A stretch of 64,000 bases of DNA from Vitis vinifera (taxonomy: Eukaryota; Streptophyta; Magnoliopsida; Vitales; Vitaceae), in NCBI RefSeq assembly GCF_030704535.1, contig NC_081823.1:2140501-2204500 (forward strand). The letters run 5' to 3'. The notes under the pieces were generated by a model, which saw nothing but the letters and a program-made list of their open reading frames with translations, had not been told where the DNA came from and did no database searches. The number at the start of each line of letters is the position of its first letter. Positions within the stretch are counted from its first letter, which is position 1. The position numbers were made by a program, and so were the translations under genes. This document shows positions 1-13,092 of the stretch, piece by piece.

Positions 1-2800
1 ACCGTAATAGAACATGATCGAGGCCCAACCTAAGAGTCAATCTGAACCGTTACATAGTGTGACAATTGAAACGGCAGTGATTGGCTGGTAGCTCGTATGT
101 TTTTGGCGCCAAAGTTTTTGACGGTCAAGATTTTAGATTTCATTCTTTTATTCTTTGAACCGGAATACAAATCTGATGTTGTCCAAACATAACCCTAAAA
201 TTTCCATAAGTGAGATGAAATGGAGATGTAAAGGAAGCCTCAAAAAGAGACTTTGGTACTAAAGGCAACAAAAATCTCCCCAAAAGTAAAAAGAAAAATA
301 AAGGGGTTATCCAAGCTTTTAAAAGCCAAAAAAGTCCTATCAAAAATCAAAATGGGTCACTTTTATTGTCTAGGGTTTGGGACAAGGGCAAGGACAAGGA
401 GAGGGTACCCACACATGTGGGAGTATCCACTTGAAGTAGAGTGGGCCTTAGGGCTTTTTGGCCCACTTTCTCTCATTATCCTTGCATTTCTTTCAAGTGA
501 AGCTACATTCATTCCTCTTCACTCATTTCACACAATCTTGCATTTAAATCTTCTATTCATCTCAAGTATTTTTTTATTTTATTTTTGAAGGATTCTTATA
601 TTTTATTTTTATAATTAAAAATTTATTTAACTTTATATATTAATGAAGATGGGTGGAATGACACAATATCCGATATCGTTTCCGACTCTCCCTGAACCCG
701 TTTCTATATACACATAAATTATTTTATATTTTATAAATTTTTTATTTATGATTGAATTTGTCTTTAGCTTCTAGGTGAAGCAAAAATAAAAAATCAGCTC
801 CAATGCAACCTAAAATTTGAAAGAGGATCTTATTGTGTAAAATCATAACATAGGAACCAAAAATCCCAAATCCAACTAGGCTTAAAAATTTACCAATCAT
901 TTTCATCATTTATGTTAAGGGGGCTGTTTGGTTTTTATTTTTTCTTTACTACAAACTTTTCCTTTTGTAGTGTAGTGAAACAAAGAGAAGATTCTTAAAA
1001 TCTGTGTCACCAAACATGTTCCCAAGAAGCAACTCCAAATGAAAAAGAATGGAGAAGGGGCCAAGAACCCCATAAAGGAATAGACCCCAAAAGTTAAGTT
1101 GTGAAGATGGATTGTTTAGTTCATGGGTGTTTTTTCCTTTTTTGTTTTACTTATGTAAAATAATGAAAAAAAATATATTTATAATAATAAAAATTAAAGA
1201 AATTGTTTCTTGGGAAGGCCACAGTGTGTACACACTTTCATGTGATTATGACAGCATATCTATGGATATGATAACTAGATGGCATCATTGGCAAAGGTGG
1301 GTGCATTGGCCCAAGCTTTAGTGCATGTAGGGTTTTTGGGAAAATTTGATTTTTTTTTTTTGAAAATGAGGGTAAGTACAATATTTTAAGAAATCTTGAT
1401 TAAATAAATATTTATTTTATATTACATTGGAATATATATATATTTTCAAAATATGGTTAAATCTTATTAAAAAATATGGGATTATATTTAAAACTTCCAT
1501 CTCCAACGGATTTTTTTTCACTATTTTCTATTTGTTATATATATATATATTTTTTCAAAAATTTCAAGAATGAAATAATATTTATATCCGAATGATAGGA
1601 TTACCTTTTACTATGAAAATATTACATGTTGGCAAAAAAAATTCAATATTAAAATAAACAAATTAAAAAGAGAAAAAAGAAAATTTGGTTTGATTTGGAG
1701 AGTAACGTGTAGACATGTTATAAAACTACTATCGCCTCTCAATGTGTAAGTATTAACAGTCGATAATTGGGGATAGGAAAACTAACTTGACCATCGATAT
1801 TTCACTATGTAAGAAAAGAAGAAAATACCATAAATACAAAAAATTTAGGTTTTAGAGAATTAACATAATTCTGATTGATGCTCATAAATCCCAACCTAAC
1901 CAAAGTTTTAAACTCTATTTTATCAAAATCCCACCACATTTTTAAGCTTAAAATCGACGATAAGAGATTATTTTTGCACTTTTCATTTATTCATACTACA
2001 CTAATACTTTTTCATTTTCTTACTTGTCTTGGTCATGTTGAAAGTATCTTTTATACTTCCCTTAAAGGTATCAATCTCATGACATAACATTTGAGATGTC
2101 TTATGGTTATCTAAATCATGAACAAGGCTTAAATTAACATAAATTTGGCTCATCTTTATCATGACTTTGGCTTTGAAGATTTTGGTGGTTTTCAAATGAG
2201 AAATAATCATAATTCTAGAAGCTTTAGAGAATATTCATTATTTTCTTTGATCAACTTGTCTTCACTCTTTTACCAAATCATCTCACCACCAACCTAACTT
2301 AAAATTAAAACAATTTTTTAATCAACTATTTTTATTATTATGTTGGTTCTATGTATGATTCATCTTAAACAAGTGATTTCCATTTGATTAATCCTCCCTT
2401 TTGCAGCATTATAGTTTTAGAATCTTTTCCCATGTTGCTAGTAAAAACAAAGAAATAATTTGATTCTTGTCTACAACCCACCTGCATCAAAGCTTCCATT
2501 CAAAACATTCTTATCTCCAAACTAAAAGTTCCCCCCAATATAATAATGAGATACAACTAAGCTCAACAGCACTCTTGCCCTAAAAAACTTCCATGCAATC
2601 CATTCAAAGAAATATTAAAAAAAAAAGACCTAAAACCAAGTTGTCAATGTGATCAAAAGTGGAGTGCTCATGCATGGAACATGGACTTCAAGCCCAGGCA
2701 GCCATTTGAAGTTCTCATTTGTGGTCCTTCTCAGACATCACCTACTCCTTTAAAAAACACAATTTGAAAGCACCCTTTTGATCCACCCACCCCATTGTTG
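1..2800. other. AT-rich intergenic region, no gene recognised
   Basis: No reading frame here resembles a known protein. The longest open stretch (253-588, +) is rich in Lys and hydrophobic residues, has no recognised motif and lies in AT-rich DNA, so I do not call it a gene. Around 915-1020 a short segment has weakly inverted ends (a gctgtttgg-type left end and a ccaaacatg-type right end) and may be a decayed MITE. Near 1430-1440 and 1536-1550 there are short TA runs. Confidence 0.5.
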
Positions 2801-2805
2801 TGGGG

Positions 2806-2820
2806 TTATATATAATATAT
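2806..2820 (+). promoter_or_regulatory. Probable TATA region of the DUF599 gene
   Basis: A TATATAATATATA-type stretch lies about 75-90 bp before the chosen ATG at 2895, which suits a plant core promoter with a short leader. A (GA)n run at 2880-2894 directly precedes the ATG and would be in the 5' UTR. The role is inferred from position only. Confidence 0.5.
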
Positions 2821-2894
2821 ACCTAATGAAAAGCTTAAATCAACCATAATTTCTGTGAATCTACATACTTTGTTGTGTGTGAGAGAGAGAGAGA

Positions 2895-3841
2895 ATGGAT
2901 TGGGAGAAGGAATACTTGGATTTGATCTTGGTTCCAAGTGGGTTATTGATCATGTTTGGCTACTATCTCTACCTTCTCTACAGATGCCTAAAGCATACTG
3001 ATACAACAGTAATTGGCTATGAGAATCACATCAAGAGAACATGGATTGAGAGGATGTTGCAGGTTTGAATATACAACAAATCTCAGCTGAATTCAAGGTT
3101 TCATTTTAAGGGCTCAAAGTACTTCTGCGCTAGAAAGTGAAAGCGATCAAGAGAAGTGCTTTGAATATGCTATTTAAACTGTGTTCTACCTTTTGTACCT
3201 TGATAACTCTAATGGGTAAATTGCAGGTTGAACCAAAGGACAGAGGGCAAGCGATATCTGTGATCGGCAGCAACATGTCCGCGGCAACTTCCATGTCTTC
3301 AATATCCCTAACTCTGAGTTCTCTCATTGGAGCATGGGTTGGAAGCTCGTCCCAGAACATCTTCAAGAGTGGTTTTATCTATGGCGACACAAGCTCCTCT
3401 ACGATTTCCATCAAATACATCAGCCTTCTCGCTTGCTTCCTACTGGCGTTTGCTTGTTTTGTTCAGTCTGCAAGGTACTTTGTTCAGGTGAATTTCTTCA
3501 TAAGCATGCCAAACAGTGAGATACCTGTGAAATATGTGCAAAAGGCAATGTTAAGCGGTGGGGTTTTCTGGTCAGTTGGCTTAAGGGCTCTATACCTTGC
3601 TGTCACCTTGCTGCTGTGGATTTTTGGCCCCATACCAATGTTCGTCTCCTCTGTAATTCTGGTGGTGATTATGCATAATCTTGACACGAATTCAAATCCG
3701 CTCCATCAGTTTCAGCCCGCCAACAAACATAACCTGTTGAAGAAGATTGGTGAGGAAATATCTGCAGTTGCAAGCGCCATTGAACACCATGAAAGACCGA
3801 GTGAGAATGGATCAAGTGGAGCTTCAGATTCACAACACTGA
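2895..3841 (+). CDS. DUF599 family membrane protein (two exons)
   Basis: Exon 1 is 2895-3062 (56 codons). A GT-AG intron occupies 3063-3226, and exon 2 is 3227-3841. The intron is phase 0 and the product is 260 aa, a normal length for plant DUF599 proteins. Exon 1 begins MDWEKEYLDLILVPSG and holds a first membrane segment (about residues 8-29), followed by the family's Tyr-Glu-Asn-His stretch. Exon 2 opens with VEPKDRG, then has hydrophobic segments at about 72-96, 117-148 and 180-210, and a hydrophilic tail. This predicts an integral membrane protein; the biochemical role of the family is unknown to me. The upstream part of the exon 2 reading frame (3137-3226) is intronic. The start is the first ATG after the TATA region and gives the conserved N-terminus. 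The next gene converges on it about 1 kb downstream. Confidence 0.85.
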
Positions 3842-4880
3842 TGATCACCTGCATGATTAGAGAGGACAGAATCAAACACGTTAGAAATTCACCATGTTCA
3901 TAAGAAGCAAGTACAATGCAGGGTTTTCCATGTTTTGTCCAATTTCACCAAGTTCCCAACTTCAAATTAGCAGGACATCTATGTGGCTCCCAGTCCACAA
4001 AAGTCCTGTTTGCAAGCAAAAAACCCATGAGCAGGTCCAGCATGCTAATCCCAATTGCTGCAAAATTTTCTTTAGTTTGACAATTTTAACAGAACTGGGG
4101 AGACCAAAATTGTTTCTCCTTGTAAAAAAATTGGCCTCACTGGGGTCCATTGGTTGTACATTTCTTACCAATACAACTTACAAGAATTTCAGAATTCAGA
4201 TACGTAATCTCACCAATGAGATGGGGTTGACAAAATCTCGCCTATCACACAAAGAACACCATGAATAAATAACACTAGATGTAACATGTACGAATGGGAG
4301 AATCAAATGACAAAAAGAAGAGAACAAAAAAGGGTGGCTAGGGAGGGGGGTGCTCTGGAAGAACCAGTCAAGAGTCAAGATGATGATTTTTTTGGCTATC
4401 AATATAACAATGTTGAATAATCCTTCCAGCCAAACTTCACCCACAGCTAACAACCAAATTTTTGCCGAAGGGTGCTGCCATCGTTGAGGTTCTATCATCC
4501 TGCTTGAATGAAGAAAAGAACAAACAAAATAATGTTTCATCTGGATAGATAAAAGGCTAGGTGGGCAGCATTCTAGGTAAAAGTGTGGGCAAAAGTTCTG
4601 AACTTTCCAGAAAAATGGCGGCCTTTTTTAGTAGTTTAAACTTTTACTATATCATCCCTTCTTGATAAGCTTCAGAAAAAATAATAGACAAAGAACTTGT
4701 AGTAAAAAAATCTACATCTGCTGCTATAAACCATTCCGTATTATACAATAATAGGCTAGTAATAAAGGATGAATTGCACAGTGATCAAGGAAAAACACCA
4801 CGACCATGAGTTGCATGTGTAGAATCAATGAGAGATGTGGCTGAAACCTATTCCTCCAGTTTGATTTTGGTTCTCTTCCG
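3842..4880. other. Intergenic region between two convergent genes
   Basis: This stretch holds the 3' UTRs of the DUF599 gene (+) and the DUF3082 gene (-). Small open frames on both strands (for example 3894-4268 and 4196-4540) show no recognisable protein features. I see no RNA gene or transposon end here. Confidence 0.5.
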
Positions 4881-7800
4881 TTATTGCTCATCCTGTGCTC
4901 TTTGGTCCCCCTCACTGCTATTCAATTGGGTGCCATCAGGGGGACTGTCAGTCAATGTATTGGGTGTGCTTAACTGCTCTTCACCTTTAATTTGAGTTTC
5001 TTCACTTGTAGAACCTTCCATGAAGGAGTTGAGGGCTAGCTGACCAGAATAAAGGAATAAACCGACAGAGTTGATGCCAAAAACAAATGTAGCAAGGTAG
5101 CACAACCCGTTGATAATAGTCCTGCAGATGGTAGATCAGATTGAACCATGAATCTTTTATGCAAATTGACATCAATGTGTGAAGGAAAGAAGTAACCAAG
5201 GGGCTACCTTATGGTTATTGTTATTTGGCGCACCTGAAAAGCAAGAAAAAAAAAAAGGGAAAAATGAGTACTAGACAAATAAAACACATCAACCACCTTC
5301 GATATGTGAAATACATCAACCATCTTCAAGCAACCTTCAGACAAGCAAGGACACCAAGTTTTATGTTAAAACACCATGTTTTATGATAAAAATGGTGCAT
5401 CACAGTTTTCGGAAGTTGAAAATTTAAATTTTCCTAAATTTTAAAAGCTTATGTTTCTCTCATATATTTGGATATGAAAAGGGGGCAACAGAAAATAAAA
5501 TTTGGAACTAACATTCCAAAACCGAATGCCCCTGGATCTCTACAAATAACTTCTGGTGGTGAAGTCGGAGATGAACTTATTATCTATAGCAGTAAAGCCC
5601 CCATGGAAAGCAAGAGTGAAGCAACTAAAAACTTCAATTCCCACAAGAATCTTTTTTTTTCTTTTTTGATCAGTAAGTAATATGTATATTCAAAAGAGGT
5701 GCTAAAGAAGCGACTCAAATAGCTACAGTATAGAACAACTCACCCCCTTACAAAAGAACCCAAGCCACTATGAAAGCACAAAAAACCCTCTCCCTTAACG
5801 CATACACACCCATTCTATAAAATCTATTAAGGTTGAAGGACCATCTTTTATCCACAATTTGGTTTCCGACCATAGTAAATACACAAAAGAAATTTTCAGC
5901 TTTTGGAGGGACAACACCCCATCCTCAAAAGCAATAGAATTCCTAGCCTTCCAAATAACCCAAAACAAGCATAACGGTCCCAAATAACCCACAAGAATCT
6001 TAAAATGGTTGCAATGAACACCATAAGCATCATTGGAGGTGAACCTCATCCAAACTCTTCTCTGCTCCTTAGGATACATACACACACACACACACACACA
6101 CATATGTTCATGAAGAATGAGAGCTGAGCACAGTGCCAAGTGATAAACGGTGTTCAGTATCCCAAGACTGTTCACTAGAATTTGAACATTACTTAAAGCA
6201 CTCTGCAATTCATAAATCATGAGAGCACGCCAGCACGGGAGTAAGCATGTGCATGACTAATGTTAGGCAAATAAGAGCAGATTGTTTGGCTTATTTTGGA
6301 CACAAATTCCAGGGTCAGAAGAAATGGTTTGATCAATTTCCTAGAGATCTTGGTATTGCAATTGTGTAGGTATGTGAAACTGAAATCTGAGGGGCCTGTC
6401 TCTTAACCTTTCATCATACCAAAGAATTGAATAAGATCCCAAGCAGTAGCCCCAAATAATACTGCATGGTCCATCAATCATCAAATTGGTACCCCAACAA
6501 CAGAGGAGAGCTTGAAACAAAGGGAAGTCCAAACATATTTTAAACAACATTGTTACACTGCCAAGATATCATCCCCACAAATTTCACTTCATTAAGAGAC
6601 AGCATTTTGACTTTATTGTCCCTGTTGTGGGACAAGAAAGAAACAAAAACTGCAAGTGTCATGGTTTTCATGAATACAAAATGAGGAGAATTATAGTTTT
6701 ATCCTTACAATTTGTTAAGTTGCGTGATTTAACAGAAAATGGATAAACAGCATAAACACAAATAAAAAGTTGGGTGCCTAGGGACAAACCGAGAAATTGT
6801 CTGACACTGTCTGCCGATTAAGAGATGCCTCGATGGTAATAGTAAATTTATATAAGATAAGGGCGATCACCCCTGCTGTTATTCCACCCAATAATGCCTG
6901 AACAGGTGAAGGTGGTGCAGCTTTGACAGAACCTGACCCCATTGCCTTCAAACTATCCAATGCCTCCTCCTTCAATGTCTTCTTCACTCCTGAGGACCTA
7001 AATCTCTAAACCACCAAAATAACTTCCTCAAAATCAAATTTGACACAGAAGTACAAAAGATGCAAGACTGAATGTCACGGAAACATAATCTCACACATAT
7101 ATTGTGTATCCCATCAAAGCCTCACTTTCTCAGAGTCAATTTTGAAGTAAAATTACACATAATAGGGAAGAACGAGTGTATATGTGTTATACAAGAACTA
7201 AATCTCCTCAAAGTCAAATTGAACCAAATAACATAATGGAGATGTATCATAAAGAGAGAATAAATACATTAGTAAACCTCTAAACCCTCCAAAACCCAAT
7301 TCCACAAACAGCACATGAAAAATTCATAAGGTTAATAGTGTCTACAAGAGTAATTGGGATTCTACTAGACATAAATCTACAGAATGACCATTTAATCATC
7401 AAAATGAATAAAAATAGTATGATGGAGATTGCAGGGAGTAGTATTGGAGCGTAGAACAGGCCTAAACCTCTAAATCCACTTCCTCAAAAACAAAATTAAT
7501 CATAACAGCACACTAAAAGCACAAGACTGAGAGAGTCCATCAGAGCTCTCGGATTGTAGCAGACCATAATTTCTAAACCCACAAAGAACCACTTCCTCAA
7601 AAAATAAAACCTGAATCATACAAACACATAAACTAACGAAAGTACAATTGAGAATCAATAGGAGAATGATAAAGCTTATCTCAGACTTAGTCCTTTGACT
7701 TCACAAAAATTCACTTCCTCAAAATCAGAATTCAACCATGATAGCATACAGTTGGACAATTGAAACTGCATTACCAGACTTAAATCTCTGAACACCAAAT

Positions 7801-9007
7801 CCACTTCTTGAAATCAAAACACAATCATAAAAAGGATATCAATCGACAATTCAGTGTGTATGGAATATGGATAGGGGTTAAACCAGGCCCAAACCCCTAA
7901 AATCACCAAAGCCCACTTCTTTAAAACAAAAAATATAAACATAATAACACACGAACACCAGAGCAAACGGTTAGTAAGATCGAGAGTGCGTAGAAGTGGA
8001 ATGGGGGTTATACCAGACTTAAACCACTACTCACTAAAAACCTCACTTCCTTCAAATGATCCTTGAGCTGTAAAAATGCATAACAATGTACAGTGGAGAG
8101 TATATGGAAGAGGGATGAAGCTTATATCACATATACACCTTTAAACTCAATTCTTCAAAAGCCAAGTTGAACCATAACAGCACAGAAAAATTAAGCATTG
8201 AGAATGTATATCAGAGTATTGGGGAATGTACCATAATGGAGTTTCTTAACTCACCATCATCCACTTCCTCATTATCAGAATTGAACCATGGAAACACACA
8301 AACGCGCAAAAAGTGTCTATAAAAGGGTTCAAAACCCCTAAACCCACCAAAACCCAGTTCCTCAGAATCAAATCATAACAGCACATGGAGATGCAAGACA
8401 GGGAGTGTATAGCAGAGTAATGGGAATTGCAGAGGAGCAAAATTTCTAAACTGACCAACATTCACTTCCTCAAAACCAGAAATGAATCACACAAATGCAT
8501 CCAAACATACAATTGAGCATCTCTAGCAAATCCCCTGAACCTCTAAACCCACCAAGCCCACTCCCACAAAATCAAAATTCCCGACAGAGCCCCAAAATAA
8601 ATCCACAACGGAGAACCCATCAAGGAGAACCCATCAAGCAGGAAGAATGGCCATACCAGTTCTTTAGCTCGCTTTACACGACGTCGTATGGAGCGAAAGA
8701 GGAACACAGAGATGGCCCCAGTGAGGAGAACGCTGGTAGCCACTTGCAGAGGTGTAGGGTCATCATTGGTGGCGAAAATGGAGGACGAGGACGGCGGGAG
8801 TTCAATGGGTCCCTCCTCTGGGGCAGTGGTGGTGGTGTCTGGAACCTGGGCCAGCAACGGTTCCGCCCTGGTCCGAAGGTGGGCTGAGACAAGGTGGAGA
8901 GAGGTGGGTCTGGAGAGAGAGCAGAATGGAGGAGACAGACATGGGTTGTGTGAAGGAGAGAGAGGCAAGGAGAAGGAGGAGAAAAGGCGTTGAGAGGACT
9001 GCAACAT
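4881..9007 (-). CDS. DUF3082-type plastid membrane protein (four exons)
   Basis: Exons on the minus strand are 9007-8657, 7005-6790, 5233-5208 and 5121-4881. Lengths of 351, 216, 26 and 241 nt sum to a 277-aa product, and all introns are GT-AG. The N-terminus is rich in Ser, Leu and Pro and low in acidic residues, like a chloroplast transit peptide. Membrane segments lie at about residues 89-105, 153-171 and 204-224, followed by a Glu/Ser-rich tail. The second segment is preceded by the KKTLKEEALDSLKAMG stretch that I associate with this plant family. The exon 2 acceptor that keeps frame is the AG at 7007-7006; a second AG eight bases further in would break it. Intron 1 (1651 bp) is a decayed tandem array, and intron 2 (1556 bp) holds a LINE fragment and a CA run. 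Function is unknown; plastid location is inferred. Confidence 0.8.
5640..6001 (-). mobile_element. 5'-truncated L1-type LINE with 14-bp target duplication
   Basis: The body is 5654-5987, flanked by exact 14-bp copies of cccacaagaatctt at 5640-5653 and 5988-6001. On the minus strand the 3' end carries a poly(A) tail (a T run on the plus strand, 5652-5668, with one C). The coding remnant (about 5795-5987) is the last ~60 codons of the second ORF, with the Phe-Trp-x-Ile-Trp-Lys-Ala-Arg-Asn motif typical of the zinc-binding region after plant L1 reverse transcriptase. The rest was lost by ordinary 5' truncation. It sits in intron 2 of the DUF3082 gene in the sense orientation. The good target duplication suggests moderate age. 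Confidence 0.85.
6081..6102. repeat. (CA)11 microsatellite
   Basis: An uninterrupted CA run lies in intron 2 of the DUF3082 gene, about 80 bp outside the LINE. It is likely polymorphic. Confidence 0.9.
7000..8600. repeat. Decayed ~110-bp tandem array filling intron 1
   Basis: A motif like CTAAACCCACCAAAACCC followed by ACTTCCTCAAAATCAAA and often by CATAACAGCACA recurs about 15 times. Anchor positions are near 7021, 7123, 7201, 7280, 7475, 7590, 7705, 7800, 7913, 8043, 8148, 8262, 8350, 8462 and 8560. Most spacings are 80-130 bp. Units are diverged and differ in length, so the array is old. The unit nearest exon 2 contains the real splice acceptor. Read on the gene's strand, many other units also have a GGTGGGTTTAG-like sequence. 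The array covers nearly all of intron 1. Confidence 0.75.
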
Positions 9008-9593
9008 TGGGTTTTTGTTGGGGTTTCAGGGAGATACAATTATCTTGAGTGTGGCTCAAGTCCTAGGTTACTCCACCATCTGCTGCTTCTTCTCCTTCTT
9101 CTTCTTCTTCGTTGGAGTGGATATGGGAGCATGAGATGGATCTCTGTGGTCCTACCAAGTTTCTGATGTGAGCCATTGGATGTGTGGAAATTGGGTCATA
9201 GTTCACAGATTTTTATGGGAGAATTCTGAGGGTTTCCCCAAAAATCTTCTGAAATTGACTTTGGAATAGTCTGAATTGCAGAATTACTCTAGTTTCTTCG
9301 GTAAACAACTTTTTAATTTGAAGGGTTTATGCTAAGAACACTTGGTTCGGTGACTAGGAATAGAAATGGAAATTTAAGGGGGAATAAACATATTAATAGA
9401 CTTTTAGTTATATTTTAAATTTTTTTATTTTTCTAATTTAATTTAATTTTTACATTTTATAATTAAATAAGTTAAATTTTAAGTAAAAACCGATCATTTT
9501 TTATAATTTAAATTTATTATTTATTTTTCTCTTTTTGAAAGTAACAAAACTTTCAATAAAATAATTTTTTTATTTTTTTCAAAATACATTCGA
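9008..9593 (-). promoter_or_regulatory. Upstream region of the DUF3082 gene
   Basis: This is the 5' flank of the minus-strand DUF3082 gene. A CTT-rich stretch at 9085-9110 reads as a GAA/GAG purine tract on the gene's strand and may lie in the leader or core promoter. I see no clear TATA box. Confidence 0.35.
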
Positions 9594-12082
9594 TAGACCT
9601 AAAATTTATCTCATTTTTATTTTACATTGATTTTGATCTCAATTTTGCCTTTAAATTTTAAAGTATAATTCAACTATTTGCGGGATATACTTACACAATG
9701 GCCTAAAGGTTGCAAATCCTTTTTACCCTTTTAATCCCCTGCTTCATGGATCTTGATATGTTGGCTTCTTTCAGATTATTGTCCTATTTGTTTCCTTCTA
9801 TGCATGCTTTCCATGATTTTCTTTTATTGATTTGGCTCAACATTTACACCTCCGTATTTAAAGAATCATGCCTTCTCTTTTTTAGATTGTGTGTTAGATG
9901 GGTTTCTTGAGAATTATTTTTTTTTCTTCTTCTATGAGAATGTTTGTTTCAACAGAAAATACTTTGTGGACATATTTTCTGAAAAAAAAAAAAAACAGAG
10001 AATAAGATTCATAAATTAAGGCTTCATTTTTTATTATACTGAGCATCATGGAGCTAGGGGAATTTTTGTGGTGTCTTTTCCTGTTTGCTTTAGGAGAAAA
10101 TGTCACTTTATTTTTTAATTTTCACTTTTGCTTCAGAAAAATTCTGTAGATAATTTGTTTTGGAACCATGGAGCACAAGTGGCCATGTTTTAGATGCTTT
10201 CCTTTTCGAATTTTGCCACCAGATGCAGAAAAAAAAAAAGGACTTTTCCTTGTATTTTGTTTTACATTGTGATGACAATTTGTAATAGCTTTTCAACTTA
10301 GCACTAATGATTTGCCATTGATGTTTTTTTACTTTTTATTATTATTATTATTATTGATTTGTACAGTTTGTGATTTTAGGTTTAATTTATTTAATTTTTC
10401 GTTTATTAAATTGAGTTTGGTTTTGATTGTGAATTGGGTTAACATAGATTGGACTTAATTTTGATTGTGAAATTAGGTTTAAATTATGAGATATTAAATT
10501 TAGGCCTAATTGGAAATTTGGCAATATGATTATTGGCATGTAGATATTTTTGTTGAGTTATATTTGTTAATTTGAACCTGTTTTTAATTGGTGAAATTTA
10601 TGGGACTAATTTGAAATTGGAATTTGGGTTTGAATATTTGTTTGGAATTTTATACATCTCTGTATATTTTCATTTGTACTATTTTTGTTTTTGCATGAAC
10701 CCATTCTACAATCTTGTTGGCTGAATACGAATTGATGACACGTGGAGCTTATTGTAAGTTTATTTGGGTACATATTTTATTTCCTACTCTTATTTGGTTT
10801 GTTTTTGTAAATATTTATCTGTGTATATTTACTTATTATGTACAGAATTGAACATCGAATAAATTAGAAAATTTGTTTAAATAAGAGGAAGAATTCAGTA
10901 AATATGTTCTAATAAAATACTAATTTTAAAATATTATTTTTAATAAAATAAAGTTTTTTTTATTATTTATAAAAATTCAGAAAAATGTATTTAGAAAAAA
11001 AAATTGTTTTTAATAGAATTCGAAAATTTGTTTTTAATAAAATTTGTCAAAAAATTTCTTTGTTTAACAAAAATTTTCCAAATATTGTTTTGTAAATAAA
11101 GTTGTCCCAAAATTTTTTTTTTTAATAAAATCGTCCAAAAAAAATGTTTTTTTTAAATAAATTATTTTTACTTAATTAAAATTGGATTAAAAGTCATTTT
11201 TAGAAATAGATGATTTATTTATTTATTTATTTTATTTTTATTTTTATTTTTATTTTTTCCTTTTAATTAAAAATTCTTTTGTAAATAAATTTATGTCATT
11301 TTAAATAATTTATAAAAATCACTCTTTTTAATGAAAATGAATTTAAATATTTTTATAAATAAAATTGTAAAAATTCATTATTTTCTAGTAACAGCAAATA
11401 AAAAATAATTTTTGTACCCAAATTGAAATTTTGTAATAAATTCTTTGGATACAATAAGTGTAAATAGTTTTTTTTTTTTTAAAAAAAAAATTGAATACAA
11501 CTAAAATTGAGAAAATAAATTGTTTCTTTTTATAAGTAAATAAGTGAAAATCATTAATTCAAAATCATTTTTAATAAAATCCTTTTAAATTTCTTTAAAA
11601 CTTTTTTTAATATCTTTTATTTATTTAATTCAATAAATCATTTTGCATAATTCTTTTATTATTTATTTTGTATATTTTTGTAATCAGATTTCATCATTGT
11701 TCATATTAATTCTCACCATGACTTGTATATTGATTATTTTTCTTGGTATCCATAATTAATTAATTAATTACCACAATTTCCTCAATTTGTTTAGTAGAGG
11801 TCGTATGTATGCGGGCTTAAAGGGGTGCTACGGCTCACCACCGTAGCTTCCCAATAAATAACCTGACCCCTAGACCTAAACTTGGTTTTTCACAGACCCG
11901 TTTTTTCCTTCATGAGTCACACTTAGAGTTTTCTTTCTTATTTGGTTTTTCCCTTAAAAAAATAAAATAAAAATAAGTGACGACTCCAAATCTTTTTCTA
12001 AAAATCAAATTTTCATCAAATAAAATAAAAAACGAGTTTCACTTTCGAATGAGAACGGATCGAGCGAAGTGTGGGGTCCACA
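9594..12082 (+). mobile_element. Old LTR-like remnant (LTR retrotransposon, probably gypsy)
   Basis: The left edge (agacctaaaatttatctca) matches the start of another fragment at 31153. The right part (about 11800-12082) has the CTGACCCC, TTTTTCACAGACCC, GTGACGACTCC and GTGGGGTCCACA motifs that I associate with the 3' part of a common plant gypsy LTR. No protein remains are seen between the edges, so I read it as an old, decayed solo LTR. Its exact ends and target duplication are not clear. Confidence 0.4.
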
Positions 12083-13092
12083 CACTCTCAATAAAAATAA
12101 CTTTTTTTGGGTTCTCTTTTCATTCATATAGTTTTAAATAATATATGTTTATATAATTCCTCCCATTTTTTTAATTTAATTTTGCTTATATTTTAGAATT
12201 TTCATACCATATATATTATTATTATATGAAATAAAAAAATCATGTTGAAATCGTTGTTTTAAAAAATAATTTTAATATTTTTCTTTTGAAAAATAATTTT
12301 AATATTTTTATTTTGAAAAATAATTTAAAGTCATATAATTGAAATAAAATTTTCAAATTAAGATTTTACTTTGTACTTGGATTTAATCTATTTATTTTTA
12401 TCATTTTCAAAAAATATTTTAAAAAATATTCACTAAAAATTTAAAAGCCTAAAAATAGTAAGTAGGGTGTATTGTAGATGATATAAAATAGTCACATAAT
12501 ATAAATTCATTTTATATAATTTTTAGATCTTTTGAGATATTTTTGGTACTACGAGAAAATCATATTCTTTACCTCAATTTTACATCTTCTAAACATAATC
12601 ATCCCTTTGAAAAATTCTTCAGATAGTTTCAAAGTCACCAATCATAATATGATTATATTTTATTCCATACGTGTTATGTCAAATCAGGTTAGAATATATT
12701 ACGTGTGATTAAAAAAATTATTTTTCAATATCGAAGACGATTGAACTTACTAATAAGATTTTTCAAATGAAAGTTATCAATTATGAGCCAATAAAATGGT
12801 GCCACGTGACAATTTGTTGGTTTTTTATGGTAAGAAATTTTGTGACAAGAACATTCCATTAGTGTAATGTTGTCATCTACCTAAAACAGGTTTACCCATA
12901 TTTAGATAATGACATGTCTTAATTTTAGTAGATAAAATCCAAATTCTTGAGCCATATTATGTACTCGATAAGGTTAAACTTATCAACTAGTTATATCGGA
13001 ACATTTTTATGGTTATATCTCAACTTTTTTGTAATGATTCTAAGAAGCATTTTTAATATTTTTAAAATTAAAAAAATTTTAACATTCAAGTA
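12083..13092. other. AT-rich intergenic region
   Basis: There is no gene, RNA or clear repeat end here, only A/T runs and short imperfect repeats. Confidence 0.5.

Noticed and set aside
253-588. 111-codon open frame on the plus strand
   Set aside because: No family resemblance, poor composition, AT-rich surroundings and no nearby promoter or partner exon.
3137-3226. Upstream extension of the DUF599 exon 2 frame with its own ATG
   Set aside because: It lies in the intron. The exon 1 donor and the exon 2 acceptor give a phase-0 join and the conserved N-terminus.
5795-6220. Whole 141-codon minus-strand frame as one protein
   Set aside because: Only the part up to 5987 is LINE-derived. The rest is intron sequence that happens to stay open across the 14-bp target copy and the CA run.
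7000-8600. CRISPR-like array
   Set aside because: The units are diverged, ~110 bp and contiguous without unique spacers, in an intron of a nuclear plant gene.
8495-8993. Plus-strand open frames opposite exon 1 of the DUF3082 gene
   Set aside because: They are shadows of the coding exon on the other strand and have no domain of their own.
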